From contig OZ022257.1 in assembly GCA_963978905.1 (NCBI GenBank), forward strand, positions 9,818,509-9,882,508: a DNA stretch of 64,000 nucleotides, in the 5' to 3' direction. A program made the translations under genes and the position numbers. Of this stretch, positions 1 through 12,109 are shown in pieces (the first letter of the stretch is position 1; every line of letters begins with the position of its first letter). The DNA comes from Trichostrongylus colubriformis (Eukaryota; Nematoda; Chromadorea; Rhabditida; Trichostrongylidae). Below the pieces are notes generated by a model. The model worked only from the letters and a program-made list of their open reading frames with translations. It did no database searches and had not been told where the DNA came from.

Positions 1-989
1 TCACGAACACCGCCTCGGTTCCTCAGCATGCGAGGCCACTAACAAAATTAACCAGTCGATGGACCCAGGTACTGTCTCTCATATGGCGGCAGCCCGATGG
101 CTCGATCGGCTCAAATTGGAACAGGAAAATATTCAAAAAATTGCATTGAGAAAAAAACTTTTTTTTTTGAAAATTTTCAAAAAAATAGGAAACTGTTACC
201 ATCCAACACGACAGCCACTGCCGATCTCTACTGCAGGCAATTGGACACCGGAGCGCCAAAACTTACCGGAAAAATGGACCAAGACCAAGGTTTTTCTCAC
301 AAGGTGTCCCAGAACTTCCCGTCCAACCTAATACATCGGTGTATTGTAAGCCCATGTTCGTACCTCAGCGCCCACAGAATGCGGCTGCGTTCACAGACAG
401 CGAGGCAGAATGGCACGGGAGGTGCAGAAACGACGCAGGAGACACGCAGCCACTCCCTGCCGCTGGCACTGCAGAGTATGAACGCGGCCTAAGGAAGAGC
501 AGCCGGAGCGAAACGAGTAGATTCTCTCCTTTTTGCAGTGAATGAGGGAAAAAGGGAACAAAAAAGATTAAGATTTTACAAGATTTGCGTGATTTTCGGG
601 AATATGCTCCCAAAACATCCCGCTTGCTATTGTGCACGTAAACGCAAGGCTACAAAGTCATTTACAGTAATTACATTCACTTGAAACCAAGGTAGCTAAA
701 CCAGGGATGAGAAGTAGGCTCCACTTATAATTTATGCCAACCGAATGGTGCGTGCCGATATCAATGATAACTCGGGTACTCTTTTGAGGCACCTAGCGCA
801 TGCCTAAAGCTCATTAGCCTTTTGAGTTTCATGCCTATGGGGTTCTGCCCCACAAGTTCCTATTACACTTTGAAATTCGGTGGGGCATCACAACATCAAC
901 AGAAAAAGAGTCTGTGAAGTTGTGTTGAGAGAGCAGTGACTGAGTCCTAGTTCCCCTGAAATTCCAACTTCGAGAGAGGGAGGAAGTTT
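1..989. other. Non-coding; one degenerate GGCC-family MITE end
   Basis: An AT-rich stretch (about 120-190) with A and T homopolymers is followed by a degenerate copy of the palindromic GGCC-ended family at about 365-493, with a recognisable right end GAGTATGAACGCGGCC. From 496 to 989 I see no gene or repeat. Confidence 0.4.
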
Positions 990-1243
990 GGGTGTGTACC
1001 CTTATGTCAGATTTGTCACCGCGGCATGGCGCAAACGAAGCAATGCGGACGAGCTAAAGGCGCCATTATGTTGGGTCCCGAAGTTGTGTTGAGAGAGCAG
1101 TGACTGAGTTCTAGTTCCCCTGAAATTCCAACTTCGAGAGGGGGAGTGTGTTTGGGTGTGTACCCTTATGTCAGGTTTGTCACCGCGGCATGGCGCAAAC
1201 GAAGCAATGCGGACGAGCTAAAGGTGCCATTATGTTGGGTCCC
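916..1243. repeat. Tandem duplication, two units of about 164 bp
   Basis: Units 916-1079 and 1080-1243 are nearly identical (a few substitutions and a short AG-rich difference) and both begin GAAGTTGTGTTGAGAGAGCA. The duplication includes the left terminus of the MITE at 990-1395. Confidence 0.85.
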
Positions 1244-1395
1244 GAAGCTATTGCAAGTCAACTGTGTAACGCGCCCCTAGCATTAACGCGCAATCGTTCT
1301 AGCAATAAGACCCAACTACAGCGACGCGCATAGCTCGCACGCACTGCGTCGCACGCCGCTCATCGTGCGAAATCCTGACATAAGGATACACACCC
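990..1395. mobile_element. GGGTGTGT-ended MITE with internal tandem duplication
   Basis: The left end GGGTGTGTACCCTTATGTCA is mirrored at the right end (TGACATAAGGATACACACCC), giving inverted termini. A second copy of the left end sits at about 1154, because a 164-bp unit starting at 916 is duplicated in tandem. The first eight bases match the GGGTGTGT family found elsewhere in the window. Confidence 0.6.
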
Positions 1396-1843
1396 AGGGA
1401 GTTCATGTACCGTCCGATGATGGGAGTTTGCGCGTCGTAACGTTGACATTAGATGGGTACTTGTGATAGGTTAACTTTCCGTGTTCACGTAGCAAAAAAC
1501 GGTTTAAACTCCAAACGCCATCTTTGGTCCCGTTATTTATGGCAAGGATCCTCAGCATCTTCAACTAAGGAAGCAGCTGCTCGTAGCACTTGTGCGGTAC
1601 AGAGAGTGGGGCTTTAGTATCAAATCGCTAACACCTTCACGTCGCAGCTATCTCGCACTTCTTTCACATACACCTAGCCTAACACCTAGCCCATTCCCAT
1701 ACTATGTAACCTTACCTGATTAACTGCCTGTTGAAATCTTTTCGACAATGACTCTTAATTCGTAACAAATGAGCCTAATTGAAGTTCTATACAACTATAA
1801 TTACCCCACAAACTGCAGATTGTCTGAAGAATTAATTTCGCCC
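1396..1843. other. No feature recognised
   Basis: About 450 bp of ordinary-looking sequence between two MITEs; no gene, repeat or RNA recognised. Confidence 0.5.
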
Positions 1844-2276
1844 TTAAAGGAATCGTCCAAGGAAAATGCGTTTTTGTGTTACCCATACGTTTATGTTGTA
1901 TTTGTCTAATGTTGGCCTCATGCGAAATTTCACGCGAAAAAATGTGAATCTGGCTGAGATACAGCACCACAAAGTGCGGTCCCAGTGGGCGGGGCCTCCG
2001 TGTAAAAGCCTCGTCCCGTCTTCCGCCGCTGTTGGGAACGGAGAGTAGGACTATTTACGTAACCTTCTGCTCCTACAATGCGTCTCCGACCACGGCGGAC
2101 GCGGTACGAGGCTTTTACACGGAGGCCCCGCCCACTGGGACCGCACTTTGTGGTGCTGTATCTCAGCCAGATTCACATTTTTTCGCGTGAAATTTTGCAT
2201 GAGGCCAACATTACGCAAATACAGCATAAATTCATGGGTAACAGAAAAACTCATTTTCCGTGGAAGATTCCTTTAA
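1844..2276. mobile_element. TTAA-flanked foldback MITE, copy 1
   Basis: TTAA sits at 1844-1847 and 2273-2276. The enclosed element begins AGGAATC and ends GATTCCT, and the two halves are inverted copies of each other (arms about 200 bp, with GTGGGCGGGGCCTCCGTGTA in the left arm and its complement in the right). TTAA duplication is typical of piggyBac-type elements; the class is inferred. Confidence 0.75.
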
Positions 2277-3819
2277 CCCATCTTATAGGAGTTATTCATG
2301 GCGCTTTTCACGAATACAACTTCCACTTTCAGCGCTGGTGCGATATGCAACAATGACTCGACCATTTTTCTCGCCACTTAGTACATTGAAGTTTTCATGT
2401 AGTTCTAGATTAGTGTACTGATTACAACAGAACACCCGTATCAAGTGTAGGCATCAGCGCGGTTACGGTCAGAGACAAGACTAACAAGATACAAGATAAT
2501 GTTTTCCTGGAGCCGAACGACCCTGTGCTTGTAATCACTGTTTTATACATGGTCAGGCCGCCGGTTTACCGAAGTTTTGGTGTCATTTCCTGTGGCGGAC
2601 GTTATTTTTGCCTAAGCTTTAAGAGGGAAGGGCACTCAATCGCTAAGGCCAGTAAAATTACAAAATCTTTCACTGCGTTGGTAGAAAGGGCCTACAAAGG
2701 TGTATTATTCGAAGGCAGTGGTAGGGTATCTACCGACTGCCGCTTTTAAACTCGAATGATCATTTCAAAACGATCATTTCTTCGCATCTCCCTCTTTATG
2801 CCCCCCACGGGTCCTTAAAGACACCAGAAGGGGGTAATTTTGGCTTACGGTAAAACAGACGTAATGTGGACGAGTTTGAGTGGCCGCCATTGCACAAACT
2901 CGCCTTGGCATGGTGCCAAAAGAAGATGTTTCTATTATAAATTTGTTTTTTCCTTTACTTTTTACTTGTTCTTTCTTATATTGTTTCTAGATGTGCTTAC
3001 ATGAATGTTAATGTAGTTAAGAATGGCCACTCCACTGCGCTGGGAGTCAGGTGCTACAGCTGACGTTGGCCCGCGGCCCGTCTCCTACAGCGGATAACTC
3101 GGAATGGATGCGCTGATGCGAATGGTATGCGAATACACACCGCAGCGTCGCGCTTTTGAGTCCGGGTTTTTTTGCCTATTATCGCTTCTGACCTTCAGTG
3201 TTCGTTACAAAATGCTCATTTCTTTGCATCTTCCTCTTGTTTCGGACCCCCTTCCGGTTCCTTTAAGGCTGAGTCTCTGAAAACAAATTACTTTTTTTTA
3301 ATTAGAATTTGTGTTGACGTTGCTCTTTTGATGCATAGTGTGCTGACATCATCGATATCGTGGTGTGGTGACATTATTGTACTGATCTTGAGCTATCAAA
3401 CATTTATTACAGCTATGTATGTACATCTTTTGTGTGTGTCATTTACTGAAGAGAAACACAAAAATACTAATACAGATATTCATTAGAAGCTCAGGCTGTC
3501 TTTTAAAAAGAGAATTATGCGATAAAAAGACAACGAGGGTCTGGAGCACAAAATCTTGCAAAGTGATAAGGCTTTATGCATGGATTCAGTTCATGACCCA
3601 CACTTTCACACATGTCGCTATGAGGGAGAAGATAATAAAACATATTCCCAAAATCAAGAGCATAGCCACACCGCGATCGATATCTGAAAGTTAGGTAGCA
3701 AAAATAGTTAGTGAGTATTTCTCACTAAGAGCCGAGCCCACGAATCATAGGCTGTTTTGGAACGCCTCAAGAAAACGCAGAAATAACGAACTGAACAGCA
3801 TTTAGATTTTCTTTTTTTC
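2277..3819. other. No gene or repeat recognised
   Basis: Only short open frames without codon or splice support. No family resemblance seen. Confidence 0.4.
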
Positions 3820-4058
3820 GAGTGTGTGCAGAATGACAGCAAATCGCTTCGCGGCGTTTCACTCGCGGCGCCACCAGTGCGACTCGCCGTATCGATTGCC
3901 CTTGAGGGCCGACCGAGCGTTACTGCGTCACGTCTGCGCTTCCACTCATGCCACACTGCCTCGTTTGTAGGCTGCCATGCCCTGCCACTGACACTCGCAC
4001 CCGCCGCGCCGCTCGCCGCGAGCGACCACGCGATTCGCTGCCATATCTGCACACACCC
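3820..4058. mobile_element. GGGTGTGT-family MITE, copy A1
   Basis: Left end GAGTGTGTGCAGAATGACAG, right end the complement CATATCTGCACACACCC. The GC-rich interior shares the CCATGCCCTGCCACTG block and the CGCACCCGCCGCGCCGCTCG block with the other copies. Confidence 0.75.
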
Positions 4059-4124
4059 ACGCTACGCGGAGGGACTTCCAAGTGCCTCAGTAGTATGGAA
4101 AGCGATCATCTGCTCTCCTCATCA

Positions 4125-4280
4125 GGCCGCGTCCTGCTTTGTGCCGGTAGGGCGTTGCTGCATTCAAAGGAGGTGATGCACGTGGCACAGGGAAATGAAG
4201 GGACGACGCAGGCGAGATGGGATGCACAGGCATGGATGCACAGACGCCCTGCCACCGGCACCATAAAGCATGAAGCGGCC
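4125..4280. mobile_element. GGCC-ended palindromic-family MITE with TCA target duplication
   Basis: Starts GGCCGCGTCCTGCTTTGTGC and ends GCATGAAGCGGCC. It is flanked by TCA at 4122-4124 and 4281-4283, a 3-bp target-site duplication. Confidence 0.65.
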
Positions 4281-4639
4281 TCAAGAACCTCGAAGAGTAG
4301 TCCTGTAATATTCTTCGATACGGAGGAAGATACACGAAAGGGTTTGGCGAAGATGAATAAGGATTTTAATTCAACCACGTTTTTGAAAACCAAACCTATA
4401 ATAACCACAGATTTTGTTCATGACGAGAACTTTTTGCATACAACGCCGCATGTCAACACCCATCCACTTGTAGTAGAAGATGATCAGACTGCTTTGAAAG
4501 CGCGTGTAAACATTTCCCAAATGTCATTCTATCAAAGCCCGGCTGACTAGCTCTACCAACGACTGCTAGTCACCGTGGGCAAAAGTAGGTTGTTGATAGA
4601 TGGTCCAATTGGTTGGTACAAGGCACGATTGGGTGCCTT

Positions 4640-4870
4640 AAGCAGTCAAAACTGGTTGCGAACGGCGAGCGCCAGCCGGAAAAGGTCCTGCCCCTCCTGC
4701 GAAATTCTCAGGGGCGTCTCTGCGCTGTGGCACAGGGCCCTTTTTAGCTCCGGCCGTCTTTCTTGGCTCGGTCCGCCCTCTAACGACGAGCATCTCTTAT
4801 TGGCTGGAGTGAGAGGGACCAAGGCGATGCGGCATGGCTGAGCGATCGGGGCGCTTTCGTGAACAGAACG
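4640..4870. repeat. GC-rich dispersed repeat H
   Basis: The segment with TAGCTCCGGCCGTCTTTCTT is found inverted at about 14331-14375. The block with GACCAAGGCGATGCGGCATG resembles 10525-10590 in the same orientation. No terminal repeats were delimited. Confidence 0.45.
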
Positions 4871-5159
4871 TCGCATACCCTTTTCTGATCAGCTGATTAT
4901 CTTTTTCAGTGTTTTTGATGTTGCTGCTTAACCTTAATGTTGCGAGTTTTTTTTTCTATTTTTCTTTCCTTTTCATTTCCAGTGCTTCAGGAGTGATCTG
5001 ACGGCTGAAGGTACGGTGGACCAGGCAGTGAAGGCCCGGAAAATGCGGCATGGATAGAGTGATGTTCATGTGATCTTGTCTGCTCCAGATCGCTCATTAG
5101 CGAGGTGCACCGAAGAATGGTAAGGCTAACAAGTCGTCAGGATGCCTGTGGCTGATGGC

Positions 5160-5560
5160 TGCCTTTTACTAAGAAAAACGAAAGACTTTTGCGCGCAGTC
5201 GAAATGAGAGTATTGAGATGGGCATGTGGCTGGACGCGACGGATGATATCAGGAACGAAGACGTGAGAGCGATCATGGAAACAACGCCTGTCCAGCTGAA
5301 GCTGAGGTAGCAGCGGTTGAGACACGTGCTGAGAAAATGGAGAGTCACCTATAGGAAAAGCACTAGAGGTTCGAAGCGCAAGGAAGACGACCATCTTTAG
5401 CCCCAAAGAAGATGTGGGTTGACATAATCGAGAGGACCCCACTGAAGAGAAGTAGTGGAGCATGCCATGGGTAGGAACAAATGCTGGGCAAAAGAGGATA
5501 GGAACAAAACGAGAAGATCTCATCGCTCCGCGTTCGCAGTGCGGCCCCCATCATACTGCG
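5160..5560 (+). pseudogene. LINE reverse-transcriptase C-terminal remnant
   Basis: Broken plus-strand frames give MRVLRWACGWTRR, then RNEDVRAIMETTPVQLKLR, a stop, QRLRHVLRKWR and later KKMWVDIIERT. This order is the characteristic tail after the RT domain of RTE-like LINEs common in nematodes. At least two stops and one frameshift make it non-functional. The match is from memory of the family. Confidence 0.55.
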
Positions 5561-6183
5561 TAGTGGTACCGACGTAGAGCGTGGCAGCGGGAAACAATGT
5601 CGAGCTGCAGAGACGACGTCTGAACTGCCGCCGGCCCCGCATTGTATGAAGACAGCCCAGCACTGCTGTGTAACAATATCATTCTTCAAATATAGTAGAC
5701 ATGAGAAGTTATCGTGATTTTGATTCTACAATAGAACTTACAAGTTCGGCACTCGTTGGGTAAGTTGTTTGCAATTGTGATGTTCATTGTGTTATGCAGA
5801 TGTCGCTCTAGACTCTCTGATATGCAAAGGTTTGAGTTTCCAACAATTTCTGCAATTGACAACCGATTTCGAATTCTTACTTCGAGGAAAAAAATTTTGC
5901 TATGTCGAAGGCGACCCATAGAAAAGTAACTTACTGTTTTCACAGGTATGGGAAGGCTTGAAATGGAATTCCTTGATGAATTCGATGTCGCTAAGTAAGG
6001 TATCCTCGATAACCAGGCAGCCGTCCACATGTCCACCCAGGGTGGGGACTCCTCCGGCAACTTCTTGACTGAAGGCCTGACCAGGAAGCGATAATCAGGT
6101 TGGACGACTAGCTTTGGAAGCACAAGCACATAGAGCCGCCGAGCGAACTTTCTCTCTCTCAGTTTCTGGGATATAAGCTAAGT

Positions 6184-6327
6184 CTAGACCGCCTTCATAC
6201 TCTGCAGTGCAGTGCCGACGGCACCGCGTGACTGCGTCGTCTCTGCGTCTCTGCCCGTACCGCTCTGCCTTGCTCCCTGTCGCCGGCAGGCGCTCCGGAA
6301 CCACCGCAGAGTATGAGAGCGGCTTTA
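6184..6327. mobile_element. GGCC-ended palindromic-family MITE, diverged copy
   Basis: Left end GACCGCCTTCATACTCTGCA, right end GCAGAGTATGAGAGCGGCT; the two ends are inverted copies. Confidence 0.55.
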
Positions 6328-6357
6328 GCATTCCGAAAAACTCTCGTGTAAAAGGAC

Positions 6358-6803
6358 ATTAACTCATTGACGACTGTGTGATACGACGTTGTGTCACACC
6401 ATGTTGGCCGCGTGGGACCGCGTGACACGATGTCGTGTCACACTCTTATAACTTCATATTTAAGCCTCTTTCCTCTTTTCAAACCTTTGTTTGATCTTTC
6501 TTTTATTATGTACACTTCAAACATAAAGGCTTTTACACAAAAAATGGTCTGAGAAGGAGAAAACTTTCTATTTTGACAGGTGGAGACCTAAATACCATGT
6601 AAAAAGGTGGAAATGATAGCTTCCCAACAAAGGATCTTCTGTGGGACCGTGTGACATGACGTGGTGTCACACGCAGAGCGTGGGAAAATCCCGCGCAGCC
6701 CCATGCGCGATAAGTGTATGTGACACGACGTTGTCACACGGAAAATCCCGCGCGGTCCCACGCGCCAGACAAATGTAGATGCCGCGGTCATCAATGGGTT
6801 AAT
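6358..6803. mobile_element. Foldback MITE carrying four TGTGACAC palindromes
   Basis: Ends ATTAACTCATTGACGAC and GTCATCAATGGGTTAAT are inverted copies. The interior has four imperfect palindromes of the form TGTGACACGACGTTGTGTCA, near 6375-6399, 6421-6443, 6648-6672 and 6719-6740. Two blocks of AAAATCCCGCGC also occur. Confidence 0.55.
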
Positions 6804-6904
6804 ATATGATTTTCACATAGAATGCTAACAGAGCGTCAGCTCAGCTGTATCCCACAGTGATGAATAAAGTCTCGTTCTTGCGTTATTATTATCGTGCCTT
6901 TTTC

Positions 6905-7408
6905 TCAAAACTTTGTGACGAAAAATGAAAACACATTTGTTAGGTCAGATTGATCAAAAAGTGACGAAATACGTACAATATCTCCATAATAAGCATTGCA
7001 GTTCAGTTGAGTTAAGTCTTCGACATGTCCAGGTAATGCGCACTCTATAAAAATTCTTTTAAGAATCCTTCTTAACCAAGGCCACCCTGATCCCTTTGAT
7101 AAAGTCAACTCACCACCGACACGTGGTCTGAAGAATCGATATGTACTGAATATGCTTGAGATCCGATCTATTTCGTATCGTGACAATTTCCGATTACCTC
7201 GAATCACAATCGTATCTGATGACAGTGGTGTGCGTGGTCCTCTGATAAATTTGATGCTTTTATTAAAAACTATGCTCTCCAGAAAATCATTTCCAACAAT
7301 TCGCAATGCAGGACCTAAATTAACTCTATGATTCTCATATGAACTTAAATTGTCCTGATGATTCAATGCTTCTGATTGTGAGCTTCGAAATTTTACTCTG
7401 CATTAGCG
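6905..7408 (-). CDS. Possible exon of a receptor L-domain (IRLD-like) protein
   Basis: A minus-strand open frame of about 165 codons begins just after a TGCAG acceptor-like site near 7408 and ends at a stop at 6905. It contains LRIVGNDFLESIVF, then SSDTIVIRGNRKLS, the alternating pattern of the receptor L domain (insulin/EGF receptor type), a family greatly expanded in nematodes as irld genes. No signal peptide, partner exon or second L domain was located, so it may be an exon of a larger gene, a lone remnant, or a chance frame. Upstream minus-strand sequence (7.4-8 kb) is occupied by a MITE. Family match is from memory. Confidence 0.35.
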
Positions 7409-7578
7409 ATATTACGTGCTGCAGCCTCACTGTACAAAGTTAATGTGAGACCTCTGTTCCGTTACTGTAATAAACAAATATTCGACCGTAACATCTGCCT
7501 TTGCCAACCTTTTGAATTGGTCAGATAAACTTGCTCATATTTGTCAACCTGGGACTTTCCCAGACCATCGAGCTCCAC

Positions 7579-7980
7579 TAGGCCGCTTTCATACTTTGCG
7601 CACCGACGCCGGCACTGACGGCGGCGGCGTCAAAATCATGTGCCCACCGCCGACCAATTCAGCACGCGCTTCGTCACAGCATTACAATTATCGTGACCAG
7701 AGCCACGAATTCAAACTTGAATCTTCTCATAGTGCCAAACTATGCATGATGATCGTGGCGAGAGCCCACGAATTCGAATTCAAGTGTCTAGTGCCAATGT
7801 ATGCCAAGATTCGGACTTGAATTCGTGCGCTCCGCCACGGTCATCATACTGTAGCGTGGTTGGGTCAAGCATTTTCCAAACGGAGCGCGGCGCCAGGCGC
7901 CGTGCCGGCGGCGGGCACATGACCTTGACGCCGTCGATGCCGATGCCGGGGTCGATGCGTTAAGTATGAACGCGGTCCTA
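7579..7980. mobile_element. Long GGCC-family element (about 400 bp), copy 1
   Basis: Left end GGCCGCTTTCATACTTTGCG, right end AAGTATGAACGCGGTCC. The interior holds ATGATCGTGGCGAGAGCCC and CATCATACTGTAGCGTGGTT, both shared with the copy at 35961-36282. Confidence 0.6.
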
Positions 7981-8385
7981 TAGACTTTGGAAGTCCTGGT
8001 GATAAACGGACAGAAACACAGAACAAATGAAGCCGTAGGTTACTGCCTGTGATGAAAATGGTATTCAGTGCAACCTCCTTTGTTGGGTTTTCACCATACA
8101 CAATGGTCTTGTGCAAAGGCGTTTAGAATTACGCCGCAAACCTCTTCGTTTCCGAACACCCCCAGTTTTTGTTTGCAATACCTACATCAGAACTTTCTGA
8201 TTGCACACATTACCCTTACCACTTTCTTTGAGGTATACCGGAACTTCACCCACCTTTTTTGCAACTGCGCCAACGTATAACGTTTGGGAACCGTACTTCT
8301 CTGAATTTCGTATCGTACAACTCCACGCACATATTCACCTGAAGTTTTTTTTTTCAAATGCTCCCGTGAGCCTCTTCTTATCAAC

Positions 8386-8670
8386 TTGACGAGCCCACAC
8401 TACGATCAGTGCCGCAAAAAGTGTTACAAATTGCGCCAAAAGCCAAGAGTTGCGCGCACATTGCAGGGAAAGGAAGCTCCGACATGGGCGCCAATGTGTG
8501 GTATGGCCAAGAATCGTTGCTCAGCTTGCAAGATTGGAGCAGCCTGCGACACTTGTACTGCCATTAACGTGGTGCGACAACACTACTGTGAACTGAAGAA
8601 CAGGAAGTCCAGTGATAACAACCCTACCTGCCGCCAAAAATCTGCAATCGAGAATACTCGATCGCGATAA
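8386..8670 (+). other. Unassigned cysteine-rich open frame
   Basis: A 94-codon open frame contains ten cysteines, several as CxxC or CxxxC pairs (DQCRKKC, RCSACKIGAACDTC). It overlaps no recognised repeat. No splice partners, signal peptide or family match were recognised. It could be an exon or a chance frame. Confidence 0.2.
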
Positions 8671-8870
8671 CAACCGCTGCTTATCTCTTCTTAATCACTA
8701 GTGCGTGGCTTTCATCCAATTCCTGACCATCCACCAAAAGCTTTCAACGTTGGCTCCTCTACCAATCGTGCGTAGTAGCAGTTGACTGCATGTTCTCTCT
8801 CTTACGCGGAGTGCGCAGACAGAGCAACGAAACGAGAGTTGTGCGACTAATGACAACGAGCTGCGACGTT

Positions 8871-9045
8871 AGGCCGCGGTCGTACTTCGCGGTGCCGGTG
8901 GCAGGACGTGGCTGCGTATGTCTGCGTCTCCGCCTAAGCCAGCCTGCCTCGTTGCCTGCGTCATCTCTACACCTCCCCCGTGCCACTCTGCCTCGCTGCC
9001 TGTGAAGGCAGCCACGCCATGTCGCGGTGAGTATGACCGCGGCCT
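8871..9045. mobile_element. GGCC-ended palindromic-family MITE
   Basis: Left AGGCCGCGGTCGTACTTCGC and right GAGTATGACCGCGGCCT are inverted. The interior GTGGCTGCGTATGTCTGCGT and GAAGGCAGCCACGCC are also inverted. Confidence 0.65.
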
Positions 9046-11780
9046 TCGCCCCCGCGTCGCGGTAGATCCTCCCACTTCATATTTGTCCGTTTACCATTCT
9101 TCATATCGCATACCTCTTAATCAGCCTTATCAGATGCTACCACTTTATCTTCTGCCTTAAAAGTATGCAGGAAAATCCGAGTTTTTCCAGACATCTATGG
9201 TGTACACTACCAGCTCCATGCAACGTTTCACAAAAAAAACTATTTCAGGCAGAGATACATCCCATTAAGATCCACAGATACCCTTCATTCTTTGCGGAAG
9301 CGGCGTCGACGGCAGCACACGACATTGGCAATGCCGACACAGTTGCTACATGCTCCATTTATAACCCTAGGCTGAACCATAGCCTAATCGAGACGGCGTG
9401 AATCTTGGCCATTTCGCCACTGACTGTGGCTATGTCAAGAGCGTGGAGGCTTCCGTTACGATCACCATACTGTAGCATGTTCGGTCCAGCGTTATAAGTA
9501 CAGCGTGTCTCAACAATGTAGCTGTTGCCGGCATCGGGTGCCGTCATCATCGTCAGTGAAGAAGTCTTCATGTACTTTATTAAGGTGGAAATGTGCCACT
9601 GATACCTCCCTCCTAGTTTATCTGCGACTGCACGTACGCTGCTGTCCCACTGTGTACTACCTTTCCGGTTCCTTGAAAGCACGTCAAGAAATAAGGTAAA
9701 CATCATCACTTTCTATATCTTTTCGCTTATCTCCGGAGAAACGGGTGATGCCTCCAGCATCTGGTTGGAGGCATCAATGGTCTACAGGATTTATACTGTC
9801 CGAAAGTACGGAAATCATCTGAGTTCGTGAGTTCGATCGAGAAGAAATGTTCAGTCAGCACCTACGGTCTTCGCCATCCCATCGGACTTCTTCTTTTGTA
9901 CGGAATTGGAGCGCAGCAGAAAAGGGTAATATGTAGTCTGTTGGCGCAAGGTCCGCACCGAACAACGCACTTTCCATCCCAGTTCAGGCAGCTAGTGACG
10001 GGCCACTCTAGCGGGTATAATTTTTAATTACCCGAGTTTGAAATTGCTCGAGCTGACGGTATCGAACTGAACCTACCTGCGGTATTGGTTGCTACTCTCT
10101 ATGTTGGTACTCCTAACCTGTACGCGTCCACGAACCCGCGTGGTGAATTAAACAACGGCAATTAAGTGGTAACAGACCAGCACTGTGGGTGGGAAGGAGG
10201 GGAGGGGGTGGGGGGTGAGGGGAATGCACGCTCAAGTGGTAGTGCCCAAGACGACACTTGCGATTCTGCTATTTAGCGATTATTCGGCTCACACAGCATG
10301 CAAGGTGTAACCTCATTTCAAAGACAGCATTAGGGGTAATGTGGTAATGGAGGAATCCCTACAAGAAGTCACTCACATGGTAGTCCTGGACCTAAGAAGG
10401 CTACCTGTAGCGGAATCCCGGTGAAAAAGCTCCCCTCCGAGCTGTAGAAACGCCGCAACCGCTTGTCTATTCCGCCTCTTTGATTTGTCGATCCCGCCTC
10501 CCGATGACGTAATTTCCGATTGACTGGGGTGGGAGCGGCCAAGGAGATGCGGCAGGATCGAAGGTTTTGCGGCGCGCTTTCACAGTTTTAGCTTGAAGCT
10601 CACTCCAAAAAAATAGATGCTGTCGTATTTTCTAACATTCCCTTGTGTTTACTTGGCAGCATGCCAATGAAAAACTAGATCAGACTACTCCCCTCTTGAC
10701 GAACAGGTCGTCCGCGTCGAGAATCAACAGTGGAAAGGGGGTCCTATATTTCTCGGGTTTTCGACCAATTCCATCCGTTGTTCCTTCACTGTCCTGTCAT
10801 TAGGCATCTCGACTTTCACATTCACTACTTCTTTTACTTTTCGTTCGAATTTCCCCTAATGCTGCCTTTGAGCAACCCGAAGATAGTTTATTATCAGGCG
10901 TAATCTCTTGAGAATGCAAACAACATCTGTATTACCTCTTCAGTTGTTTCGAACAATGAGTTGAATTCATGTTCATATAGCGCATTCGCCTCGAATACGT
11001 ATGTATCTATCGAGCTTCCAAGTACTTTGTTTCCTTTACAGTGAGTTACCTGAAAAACGCAGTCATTCTTTTAAGCTCAGGTCTAGCATCCGATGGCGTA
11101 GAGATATTCACGTGCAGTTATCGAATTCCTGAAGCTTTGTTCATTTTATCCGAATTTCGATAATGGGTTGTACGGGCGCGACACGACACTTCTGAGAGAT
11201 TCTCATATGTTTCGACTTCCTTACAACCTCATTCAACTCTCATTTTATGATGTTTATATTGATGATAATTCCAGTAAAAGGTTGAATTTATATATTCTTT
11301 TTTCACATGTAAAAGAGCTAACTTAGTTGGTTGGTCAAGGTTCTGGAAGTGGGTGTTGTAGGCGGTAAAGTCAGTCTGACCTCGAGAGATTAATGCGGTG
11401 TGCACCACCTTCTGGGAATTCAACGCAATATTAACTGAAGATGTGTCTTAGGTCTCATTTTGCGTCGAGATCGAACAACAAGGCACGTACGCACTGCAAG
11501 ATGGCAGAGATTCGATAGAGAGGTTTTCTTGGCCAACGGTCTTCATTGCTATCGGTTTTGACCGTCATGGATTCGGTAGATACTTGTAATTGTTGTACGA
11601 AGATTGAAGGAAGGTTTATTAAAAGACATGGTCCATGATTTCAGAGAACTCCATGATACTAGTTCCTCTTTAAATCACACTACTAGATACAATGCCTGAT
11701 CACAAACACGAGAAGAACCAAAAAAATTGTTCTGTACCAAACCACAAATCGAAAACTAGAATAAGAGCGATTCCTTTGAA
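9046..11780. other. Non-coding; fragments of other repeats
   Basis: A degenerate long GGCC-family remnant lies around 9296-9690 (CACCATACTGTAGCATGTTC). Around 10318-10340 (GGGGTAATGTGG) and 10730-10770 (GGGGGTCCTATATTTCTCGG) match parts of repeat family F. 10440-10590 resembles repeat H. Nothing recognised in 10900-11780. Confidence 0.4.
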
Positions 11781-12109
11781 ATCCCTCCGAGCAACATTTG
11801 AACAACCATCAGCGGGCAAGGCGCAGTTCAAATTCCCGCGCCCAATGCTGTCTTGCCTTTCACTCTGCGTCCCCCCCGTGACTGTTGTCTCTTCGCTCTG
11901 ATACGCGCCTGGCCGCCCCTTTCGGCCGCCCACTCCGTCGGACGTCGCTTTGAGTGGTCTCGCGTGGGTAAAAGTGGTGATACTTCTTTGTGTATCTGTT
12001 TGTCGCTATGCCGGTTGGCTGTTTTTTCCGTTGATAAATGATTGATTATGATAGGGGAGTCGATAGAGAAAGACGACCACACATGGTGAGCAACTAAATG
12101 GTATGGCAC
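11781..12109. repeat. Dispersed repeat E, copy 1
   Basis: About 330 bp, closely matching 13707-14038 in the same orientation, from CCGAGCAACATT to GAGCAACTAAATGGTATGGC. The segment GCGCAGTTCAAATTCCCGCG is also related to the interior of the TTAA-type element at 55109-55422. A minus-strand open frame starting with ATG at 12109 is retained in both copies. Confidence 0.8.

Noticed and set aside
3948..4550. 200-codon plus-strand open frame
   Set aside because: It runs through two different MITEs (3820-4058 and 4125-4280), and its first half is the GC-rich MITE interior; not a credible gene.
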